A stretch of DNA of 64,000 nucleotides, from assembly GCF_918797505.1 (NCBI RefSeq), contig NC_092802.1:11179480-11243479 (forward strand). The letters run 5' to 3'. Both the position numbers and the translations under genes were made by a program. Each line of letters opens with the position of its first letter. Positions within the stretch are counted from its first letter, which is position 1. Of this stretch, positions 36,201 to 46,100 are shown one piece after another. The DNA is from Bemisia tabaci (taxonomy: Eukaryota; Arthropoda; Insecta; Hemiptera; Aleyrodidae). The notes under the pieces were generated by a model, which saw only the letters and a list, made by a program, of their open reading frames with translations, searched no databases and was not told where the DNA came from.

Positions 36201-38235
36201 TTAACTCATATTTTTATGGGCTTCACTCATTTTAGCTTTACTGTGGGTACAATACTTTTAAAAGAAGCACTCACAATTGGACTGCGTTAAACAGAAAGGA
36301 ACCAAGCGACGTCAGCTACTGCCAAATTTAATTAAGCAATTTGATTTTTTTCATGAAAACGGTTGTGCAGATTTTAGTGCAAATTTCAGTGAATTTTCTC
36401 CACAGTACATTCCTTGAAATTTTCAAAGGAATCCGCACAAACGTTCTCCCATAAAAAATTAAATTGTCCAGTTAAATTTGGTAATAGCTGATGTGGCATG
36501 GTTCCATTATGTTAAACAATTATGTTAAACGCAGTTCAATTTTGGGATGAACCTCTCATTGTCAGTCACTGGCTAAGATAAATAATAAAAGGTTTCTCAA
36601 AGGAGGAGCCCTGTATTTTAATAATTGAAATATAGAAGTTTGTTGATACTATTGTGACCAGTATCATCAGGTTGTTTCTCAATTTCCCAGACAGTGCCAA
36701 CCTTGGACCTTTGCCAACATTTTCGCAATGCTCAAGAAAATTCTGTAGCAGGGCTCATGGCACACAATCAAACGAGCATAAGGGGGACTGTTTCAAGAAA
36801 TGATTATGTGCAAATTAACCCTCTACGGCACAATTTTACTAAATCGTAACAGCGCATTTTTCAGTTTTAGAAAAATTGAATCTTTCCTCTGTGGCATGGT
36901 TTTGCAGATTTTTATCAGTGTTTTCTTTGTTGAAAAACTGATTACCTAAGATTTGGAATTTCAGGAAAATATTTGGAACTCTGTTTTCACAAAAGCCACA
37001 ACATAAATTTGAGTCTTTTAGAATCCAAAACTCAAAATTAATTCATGCAATAGAGAGTTAAAGTCATGAATAGGATACTTTGGTGACTGGCAGTACTTAG
37101 GGAAAAGTAAGTTAGATATCTTTAAAAATCCAACAGACCCCTGAAATAACTGATGTCAGAGGTGCAAAACCTTCTCGACCCACCTTAGTCACATTCAAAA
37201 ATGAGAGGGTTTAAAAAATGGGTTTAAAACCGGGAGACTGGTATAAAATACTATATAAATTGCGTATTTTTTCTAAAGCAAAGTGAAAATCACAACATGT
37301 TTGTATTAAAGAGCAAATAGCCATTATTAGCCATCATAGCCATCAAAATTATTGAAGAAAAAGGGGTTTACAGATGATAGGCGTTAAAATGATTCTGCGT
37401 CCTTAACTGCAGTATCAGAATCATATGCAACCCTGCCTTTGGAGGTCTTGGGTTTAGATCTTTGTAAAAAAAAAAAAAAAATATATCACCCTTCACGGTT
37501 CTAAGAGTAGACAGGAGAGGAAACAGCAACAAAAAAGTGCTAACGTTCTGAAGATATGCCTTTGTGATTGAAAGCTGAAAACTAAAATTGGTCATATATT
37601 CATCTAATAGAAAAACTTCTCAAAAAGTCAACACTCTCCCATTCTAAGATAAATAGCTTCCTCACTAGGCGTAAAATAATGCTGTTATCACTGATTCAGG
37701 GAAGTGATATGATGTTGTACAGAGGAAAGTCAAATAAACAATCTAATGTTGCTAAGTCTCACCCAATAAAATGTGTGTTTCTTTGGATAGTTATGAATGT
37801 TTTTCCCTACAATTTTCAGATGGTCTCAATCAAATTGTGAAGAAAATTCACAATAAAATTGGAAGAAAACTAACCAAAACTTTCACAGAAATTCCGCACT
37901 TTATATCACAAGAAATTTGACAATGCCTGAAATCTTATAAAACGTTTTCTCTTCTGCTGAACTACTTAACCTCACTAAGTAGTTATGATGACATGGCTCA
38001 AATTTGGCAATGAGAGTGATTGCTTTCAACAACCTGACCGATTCAGAGAAAAAAGGGTGCAGACAGAGAACTCACCTGGAAAAAGCATGTCCATGAATTG
38101 GCAGTACGCTGCTCCCGTGCAAAGTTCTTCAATTTTTCCAAAGCTTGCAGACAAGGTGTCGTTCACCCAGGCCAGCATGTCATGCCTACTGAGATTATCT
38201 GAGGTTACATTTGTTGAATACACGTTGATAGCCAT
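24204..38235 (-). CDS. EB1: Microtubule plus-end tracking protein EB1 (MAPRE family)
   Basis: Minus-strand exons are 38235-38076, 33756-33650, then either 32754-32517 or 31081-30850, then 26877-26786, 25211-25062 and 24260-24204. They join in frame to 267 or 265 residues. The N-terminal calponin-homology domain starts [20 protein letters not shown] and contains [18 protein letters not shown] and [20 protein letters not shown] basic proline/serine linker follows. The C-terminal EB homology domain has [20 protein letters not shown] and [16 protein letters not shown]. The last residues are EQEDY, a variant of the EEY/F tail that CAP-Gly proteins bind. EB1 tracks growing microtubule ends and recruits SxIP partners. 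An acceptor upstream of the start and a donor at 39149 imply a 5' UTR exon. The 14-kb span holds many MITEs in introns. Confidence 0.96.
25435..26046. mobile_element. 612-bp foldback MITE, GGGCCTGTTGCAAAC family (EB1 intron 5)
   Basis: The terminal arms GGGCCTGTTGCAAACTTTTG and CAAAAGTTTGCAACAGGCCC are exact complements, and pairing continues about 100 bp inward (GAGCGCATTGGCAAA against TTTGCCGATGCGCTC). It is flanked by AT on both sides. It lies between EB1 exons 5 and 4. No coding frame. Confidence 0.85.
26070..26381. mobile_element. 312-bp MITE with 8-bp target duplication (hAT type)
   Basis: The ends TAGAGTCCCTTTATACTGAG and CTCAGTATAAAGGGACTATA are inverted repeats that extend through GAGTCAAGACAA. 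The flanks carry the direct repeat GCGATTAG at 26062-26069 and 26382-26389. An 8-bp duplication fits the hAT superfamily. It sits 22 bp from the previous element. Confidence 0.8.
30850..31081 (-). other. EB1: EB1 alternative exon 3b
   Basis: This exon encodes [20 protein letters not shown], then [20 protein letters not shown] and a basic glycine/serine linker ending SIASRN. Acceptor TTTCAG|ATTG and donor AAATG|GTGATT. It enters at phase 0 and leaves at phase 1, the same as exon 3a, so a transcript with both would shift frame. The [10 protein letters not shown] stretch departs from the family's usual DANYDG sequence. Confidence 0.85.
32100..32365. repeat. Foldback-like repeat with internal duplication and A tract
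   Basis: GGTGCAGAAACTTCCA at the left faces TGGAAGTTTCTACACACC at the right. Inside are two near-identical units (CAGCACGCTTGAGGGTTTGA and CAGTGCGCTTGGATGTTTAG) and a run of about 17 A near 32279-32295. It lies in the intron between EB1 exons 3a and 3b. Confidence 0.5.
32517..32754 (-). other. EB1: EB1 alternative exon 3a
   Basis: Encodes [20 protein letters not shown], then [20 protein letters not shown] and a linker ending SRQVLRQP. Acceptor TTCAG|GTTATT. The donor CCGG|GTACAC was chosen because it gives the phase-1 end that exon 4 needs. It is closer to the usual EB1 sequence than exon 3b. Confidence 0.85.
34531..34565. repeat. C15-A13 homopolymer pair
   Basis: Fifteen C followed directly by thirteen A in EB1 intron 2. 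Similar mononucleotide tracts are at 29198-29219 (22 G) and 34980-34997 (18 G). Length counts in such runs are unreliable in assemblies. Confidence 0.7.
36275..36541. mobile_element. 267-bp foldback MITE in EB1 intron 2
   Basis: The left arm AATTGGACTGCGTTAAACAG with GGAACCAAG and CAGCTACTGCCAAATTTAA is answered by the right arm TTAAATTTGGTAATAGCTGA, GGTTCC and GTTAAACGCAGTTCAATT. The right arm has an extra GTTAAACAATTAT insertion. No frame. Confidence 0.75.
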
Positions 38236-39148
38236 TTTGTTTTAAATAAATGCCGCAATATCACTGGAAAAAGAAAACAAATATTAGGTCGTACAGCTGC
38301 ATTAACAAAATTGATCTACTTAGAGGCAAAATTTTACTAACACATTCAAATGGTCGAAAACAATCACCTTCCATCCACACAATGGTATGAAATCATTTAA
38401 AGTTAATGTTTCTAAAAGCAATTTCCCATTATCCTTGCAGAGGATTTTATCTTGTCATAAACAAATTCTATAAACTTCCGTCAGTGGGAATGAAAATTGT
38501 TGTCAACTACAGTTGCATGGGTAAGAGTGACTGCAAAAGTAAGGTAAATCAAACTACGCAAATCAAAATATTTTGCGACAAGATGAAATCATTTGCCCTC
38601 TGTTAAAAGTAAAAAGGGGATGTGCTCAGATGACTGTGAGCTTCTGTGTAGGTGAGATCAGATTTACATAATGTTAGGTTAGATACCGCGGGTACCAGTT
38701 GGTGCACTAGAGGTGGCAATCGCCCAAAACGTTAGGAGGAGTCTCCCCTTAGTTGCAGTGATTACAAACATTTTGCAATAATAATGTGGTTGAAAAAGAC
38801 AGACTCAGTTTCTAGATAATGAAAATCATATTCATTTACAGAAGGTTGCCATGTGATGAAGGGTGCCGCTACCTAAATTGGGCTCCGGGGTTAGGGACTG
38901 TATGGAGGTCAAAGCTGTATTGGAGACACTTCGTAGAAAATTTATCTTACCGCTGTCTCAACCGAACAGGCATGAGAAAACAAAAAGATGAAGAGACGAA
39001 ATTGCATGAGTATGTAGACAACTTGGCCACACTAATCGTTGCAGCCTACGGTCGGGCGCCTGTGCCGATAATAGTTACACGAAAACGATGATACAGATGA
39101 GCACTGTCTAACAATTTTAGCGAGTTCGATAAAAGAGTCGATGCTTAC

Positions 39149-39250
39149 CTGAAATTTTCTATGGATCACATGCAAAAATCTTATTGATAATTCGATAGAT
39201 AATCACAACGGGACACAATGAGGTTCCCGGGACCAACGCAACAGAAAAAA
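39149..39250 (-). other. EB1: Likely 5' UTR exon and start region of EB1
   Basis: On the minus strand, ATAGAAAATTTCAG|GTAAGC gives a strong donor at 39149. The matching acceptor TTTTTCCAG lies just upstream of the EB1 ATG, near 38265. The upper limit is a guess, since no promoter motif fixes it. Confidence 0.5.
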
Positions 39251-42200
39251 CTAAACCGGATATCCAGTATGGCTCCCAAGTCAGATTCAAAATATCACCC
39301 GAGGAAGGGGGTGAGGAGGGAGGGAGGGGGGCTTCTGAAAAGTTCGCTCAGAAAGGCGGTCAACTGCATCTGTTGCGTAGGGAATGCAATGTAATAGAAA
39401 CCCACTGCTAACGGCTGCAAGTATTAATGTGGCGTGTATTTCGATGTCTGGCGCTAGATCTCGTCAATTAAAGGAGCATTTTTCGGCATACCGAAGGTAT
39501 TTAAAAGAACGAAGTACAATCTCCGCAGAGAACTGTTGATTGCTAGAAAAATATATCTTACTAACCAAATTTTGTTATTTTTTATCAACGAAGGCAAAAA
39601 GAAGATTCATATTAACGTAGAAAAAATTTATGAAACATATACTACCACCCAAGTAAGTATCTAGCACGAATTGCAATTCCATAGTAAAATACAAGTAAAC
39701 TTATTGCAGCACTCTAATTGCAGCTCCATAGGAGTGTCATGAATGTTGCCTAACTGCTAATTGAAGGGGCGCTTCTCATTTTTGAAATTGATTGAGGTAG
39801 GTAAGTTGCAATTTTTCATTGCATTGCAAATCGTCTGTCTTGCGATTATGCGAAACTCTGTTTAAGTAAGTATGTATTGTTTAGAATTGACATCATTGAC
39901 CCAATGAAGATTTAACAGTACTTTATGCAATTTTATTTCAATATTTTCATTGCACTGTGCTCTTCCGAGCATTTCAGCCCAAACTTGGGTGTTCCCTCCC
40001 TCCCTCCCTTCCCTCCCCCAAGACTATTCTTCATGTTCAAAATAATTGGACCCACCGATCCACTGACCTGTAAGTGTTGGACACGGTGAAATTGAAATCT
40101 TTCCATCCCCTGCCTAGTGATGCTTAAAAAAAGTAAGTACCTACAAGGAAACAAAAATGAATAAAAAAAATAAGGAAATAAACAGGAAAAGTTATTTTCC
40201 AAAAAATTTAACTTTAGTGGCAAGAACTGTTTAAAAGACTAAAGTGTAAAAAACTTCCCACGAACACTTACCTACCAAAATCTAAGGCAGAAAGATTATT
40301 TTAAAAAAAACTGCTGAAAGTAAAACCTGTTAAAGTTTTTTTTTCTCTCTCTGGTAATGCCACCTTGCTTTTCGGTGAGTCTTATTTCACTTCGTCAAGT
40401 AATGTGAACATAAATAATTTTACTCGCCTAAATTTTTTAATTTCCCATTGTGGCACAATTTAAAAAGCAAAATATAGTGAATAACTTGTAGAAAAAGTAG
40501 TAAAATAGATGGAGAACAAAATGCCCATATGGAGATTTTTACAAGTAAATTACTTAAAAAGTATGAATTACCTCTCTTTATCTCTTTGATCACAAATTTT
40601 TGACTTAATATTCTTGTACTCTTGATAATTTACAACTTCTTTACAAGTTTTTCAACGTTTTTATAAGATGTGCTACTGGGGAAACCTGTATATTCTTGTG
40701 CTTAGATCAATTATCTCTGCGGTTTAAACTTCTACATTCGTTGATTACATCCTTAACCCGCACTGGCATAAAAGAATAAATACAAAAGGTTTAAACAAAT
40801 ATTTTTTATTTTGTTTTTAATGGGTGATCTATACATTTAACCTATATGACACTGAATTAAAGAATAAAATCTACAGTACGGAAAAATAAAAAGTGAGAAT
40901 CTCAAAGTGAATCCCACTTTCCTCTCACTTTTGATGGACCATGTTACACTGTCGGTGGCACTTCCACAAAGAATCAATCTGTTTTAAGCTTTCACGAGCC
41001 TATCTCAAATAAAAGATAGGGCTGGAAATAGGACACGTTGTTTTCGGATTCTTTCAAAGAAAATCAAAAAGGATTTGTACTGATAAAGGACTTGCTATTT
41101 TCTCACAAAACCGATTCATAATAAAAAAAATTATACTGAATTTGTTTACACAAGAAAAATTAATCTTTGGCTGTTTATTTCATCCACCTTGGTTCTTTTA
41201 TCGAGCCTGATACATAATTTTGAAACTGAAAAAGGTGTCTGTTTTCCGTTAAATACTTGAAAATAGATAAAAAGTTTAGTGAATTTAGGTACGGTAAGAC
41301 TAATAGTATAAGAAGGGAGCCACCCTTTATGGCACAGAATTAGTCTTCTCCATCCTTCCAAATTGATTTATCGGGCTCTAACTTTTTTTCAACTCTTTCA
41401 CCAATAAAATGTATGTTTTGTAAGTGAACTACATTAGAACTATGAGCAGTTTTTACGTACACAGAAAGGGTTTCATCTGGTTTATCAGGAATAAAGTCTT
41501 ACTTAATCCTTCCTGCGCACCCTGGCTACTGGACATCAAAATTTTACGGCATCCGTCTATCTCTCTAATGATTTCGATCTTTAAGTTTTCATATGGTCTC
41601 AGATAAGCTTCTGCTGACTTGCTTCAATCATTTCAAGGAGGAATATGACACATTTAGATTTCTTGACAGATTAGCTTCTGAGATAAAAAGAAGAGCCATT
41701 TTCAAAATAGAGATTAAGATGATACTTGTTTGATATGAGTACCTGCAATATTTTCAGATACATAGATTTCTACTGGCATGAAGAGAGATCTTAAACATCT
41801 ACAGGAACATGTGTAACTTGTGATGAAGAGCCAACTCAGGTTAACTCAGTTTACTTATTGAAGAGAGAAGGTTAGGTATTCCAGCTATGTCTTAAGACGT
41901 CTGTACATATACAACTTAAATCCAAGACATAGACTTCTAATATATTTCCTGGATTCAAACTTTTTTGAATCCGTAAAAGAAGTTTGATAAAGAAAACTTA
42001 ATTTTATGTTAGTAGGTAATGAAATTTCAAACACAAACCTTGCATATCTTCGCAGAAACAATTGGTCTTATTTTAAGTTTCCACATGTGTATGATATGAT
42101 TTGAACGATATCAATTATTGGTCCACATCGCCCAGATATTTGATTTTATGCAGTGATATTTTCACTTCGGTTACTTGCAAAATTTTAGCGTGGATTAAAA

Positions 42201-43189
42201 GCATGCATGAATTATGTTCCTGTTACTTCTGTAAGATAATTGTTAAGATTGTTGTTATGTACAGTTCATATTATTTACCGAGACTTATTAGTGACTTTGA
42301 AGACTGCCCAGATATTTTCAGAATATCAATACTCCTACTTTTTCAGGGCAAAATAAACAACTGTAACATTTAAATAAAGAGCGACAAGTCAACCTTGGCA
42401 ATTAAAGATTTCTTACAAGATCAATTGTTGATTATATATTCAAGGAGTTGCTGATATCTGGTAAGTAAATAAATGCCACACAGGCAATTGAGAAAGTAAG
42501 TAGAGCACCTCTCAAGATAGAGACAGAGAAGTTGAAGGAGAATCATAGTCTCCAGTGATTGCACTCATCATAAAGTGGAGAAACTCATTAAGGATTTTTC
42601 CTATTGGAACTGCCCTGTTTGGGCCAACAACAGTTACAACCGATCAGGAAGACAAATGTGGATATGTTTATGGTTTAATTGGATCGTCTTCAGTCCAGCC
42701 TCCGGGCATTTTGCTTGCAAGCTCAGAAATGTCGTTAGAACGAAATCATGGTTTGGGCGAGAGACTGCAGCAGTAAGCAAACTCACTGCCATTTAAAGAG
42801 TGCTTGGCCAAACAACACCAGTATCTGGCTTAGTTGAGCGTCATTACAATGAACGAGAGTGCACCAAAAGCATATGGCTTTCCGTCAACTTCTTTGCCTT
42901 CATTTTAATCACAAGTAAAATTTTGCGCCTTAAAAGATTCATGAAATATGCCCATTCTAAAATATTGAAGATTGCTCCTAAGACTTTCTAATAAAGATTA
43001 GACAATCATGTTTGTTCGGAGTCTCAGCTAATGAGCTTGCTCCCACAACGCGTGTTCTGTCATCAACTTAAAGGTGAAAAAATAACAACATCAAGAGAGA
43101 GAGATAATTTGTACAGTGTGCAGCGCAACATGAGATAGGAGGTATTACGAATTTGTTTACGGGTGTTGCAGGACTTGGTAATAGAAGAA
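39251..43189. other. Intergenic region, no gene supported
   Basis: AT-rich sequence between the EB1 start and the FGFR1OP2-like stop. It contains C/T-rich microsatellite-like sequence (39995-40020) and scattered short frames. Two overlapping 73-codon frames at 42555-42796 in different phases show no family features. The 3' UTR of the minus-strand gene must lie at its right edge. Confidence 0.45.
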
Positions 43190-46100
43190 TCACCATTCGT
43201 CATCTGCATCACCTGTTTCCTTTTCAAAAAGTCCTTTCAATTTTTTTTGTTTAAAATTCCTAATATTAGGATCTTTCGTATCTTTTTTTATGGTTTTCAT
43301 GTACTTGCTCGGATCAGTATTAAAGTCACAACTAACATCTAAATCAGGACTATCATCATCAGCCTCTTCTTTCGTACTGTTGGGAACAGCCGTTGTTTCT
43401 GCAGGTGTCTCTTCAACAGCTTCTGCTGGTTCTTGTTTAGGCTCTACCGTTTGAGGCTTACTAGAACCACATTTCCTGGATATTGATAATAATTCTCGCA
43501 GGCCCTGTGAACACAAACATTAAAATCAGTAATTCTAACGCAGGAGTACAGGATCCGGGGAATATCCATGGCTAAATGCAAAAAACTTCAAAAAAGCATA
43601 TCTTAATTGCAATGTATAAAAATCTCCCTCATCATGTTCTTTTTCCTTCAAGAAAAACTAACGAAAATTTTTACTTACAATTTTAGTAATTCTTTAGAAG
43701 TTGCAGAAAATTTCGATAGAAATCTTCAGCTTTAAGATTGATTGTTGGGCAGTTACGGTGTAAATCCTTTTTCTTTAATTGTTATGTTTTCTGTAAGGTT
43801 TTTTTTCTGTATTTTCTACAGTTTCTAATTTTGTTTTCTTTGAAATAATTTTTAAAGGGTAAATTCCATGATCTGGAAACTTTATCCAACAGGAATCCTC
43901 CTAAGCTCTGGTCTTTGACGGTGTATACACTCCACAATCATTTTAGCCAAAGAATGCTTCCGTCACCTAAGTGTTAAAATTTTACGAAATGAAAGAAGAA
44001 ACGAGTATTCAGACAGGAAAATTTCAAAGAAGCAGATCCAAAAAACAAATACTTGTGTAAGCCATTAAAGGGAGAAATTATTTAAATTCATACAATATGA
44101 CAAAATTTTGTGCAACAGTTGATTTTTATTAAAAAAAAAAAAAACTTATTAGATGTGCAACAAAAATTTTTCCTCCTCTGCCTTACTTTCAAGGTTTGTC
44201 TTCTTGAATTTTCTGATTCCCTAACCTGTTTTCCCAAATAAAAAAAAAAAAAACGGAAAAAAAACATGGCTCAGCCCAAAATACCGGAGCAGATCAGAGG
44301 AGACTCAAAATCCTGAGGTAAAAATTTACTATGGGCCACGAGAGATTACTACAGGGCTCCATGTCAAGCGCTGTGAGGTTACGCATCACATTCTTACATG
44401 GGACCTTGCGACTCTTCCAGTTATCAGTTTTCTCTTTCCGCTTTCTCCTTGACTTTCCAGCAGGCCGATTATTGAAATTAATGGACAAAAGAGATAAAAG
44501 GGATATGGAGGGATCCTATTGGTGGAAGCGGGTGGTTCCAATGGACAAAGGAGGTAGGTGATAGACTATAACTAATGGCAACTCACGAGAGACCCTACAG
44601 TTGGTCCATCATTTACCCCCTTAGTCTATAAGAACCACATTTCAACCAATAGGACCATTACATACTCCTCATGTCTTTTTAGTCTATCGCTTTGTCTATA
44701 AATTTCAACAATCAGCCCGCAGGTTGCTGGTCAGGGTGACCAACTTACTGCACATTCTTGCAAGGAAGTTGCCAAAAATTTAAGGCAGAAAAAAAGTTGC
44801 AGCAAGACAAAGAATCCACCAAAGGCATAATAGATTTGTTTCTCTCTAGTTTCTGCACAGATAATTAAGACACATGCTGATAAGGGGTCAGTTGGGTCAT
44901 TCTTTATACTGTCATTTGAGAGGATTAAGTAAACTAAGCTTATAGTTTTTTTCTTGTTGTTTGATAATGGCAAGAGCGAAAAAAGTTCAATCAAAAGTAC
45001 AAAAATTTAGGGTGGCTGAAAACAGAGTTTGAACTTCACTCTTCTTGCCTTCGAGTTTACTCATCACGATCAATACGGCAGCAGAGTCCAGTGTGGTGGA
45101 ATACACGGCAGTGTCACATTGTGACTGATCTATGGCTATCAAACTGTCAACAGCATAGTTGAAACTATTGACTATGATAAAATGAAATTTGAACAAATTC
45201 TCACCTGGTTTTCGACAGTAAGCCGAGAAATTTCTTCATCTTTTTGATTATATATTTCTTTTATATGTTTGTCATCATCTAATTCAACAGCATATGTTAT
45301 CACACTAGCCATTTCATTGATTTTGCTATTTTGATTGTCAATCACCTATGATCAAAAATATGAAACTAGAGGAAAATACTTAAATTTGTATAAACATTAT
45401 GCAATTTCTATTCTAAATAATAAATAGTCTGAGATGATTGAAGGGACTCATTTAAAGAACATGGTGCATCCCTACTGTAGGAAAATACAGTAGAAAGGAA
45501 GAATCCCCATAGTCCATTTCATGAAACCTGAGATTTTTTATTCGGCATTTAAATTTGTAAATAGCAACGCATCAGTCTCGGACTCACTGACCGGACCGCT
45601 TGCCAGACACCCTCTTTTGTTTAGTGACCATAGGCCGGCAACCAGTCCAATGTGAGGGTAGGAATAATGGGCACCCTTCATCCCTCATTAATGAGCCCTA
45701 GTACTCGGACCGCAACTTTTTTGCTGTTGAAAAATTTATCTTTCAGCTTGAACATTTGGTTCCAGCATGAAATTATGATAAAAATGCACTGAAATTCCGT
45801 CCAATTCCCCTAATTTTGAGTTGACATACTGTATTTTGCGGCGAATCGCGGTCACACGCACATGCCATACGTCAGCTCAAAATTAAGAGAATTGGACGTA
45901 ATTTTAGTGCGTTTGTATCATAATTTCACGCTGGAACCAAATTTACACGCTAAAAAATGAATTTTTCATCGGCAAAAAAATTTCAGTCCGGGTACAAGGG
46001 CTCATTAAGGAGGGATGAAGGGTGCCCATTGTTCCTATCCTCACAATGGACGGGATGCCGGCCCATGGTCACTGAACAAAAGAGGGTGTCCAGTGAGCGG

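Noticed and set aside
42555..42796. Two overlapping 73-codon frames in different phases
   Set aside because: Neither shows a known family or splice context. They overlap each other, as chance frames often do.
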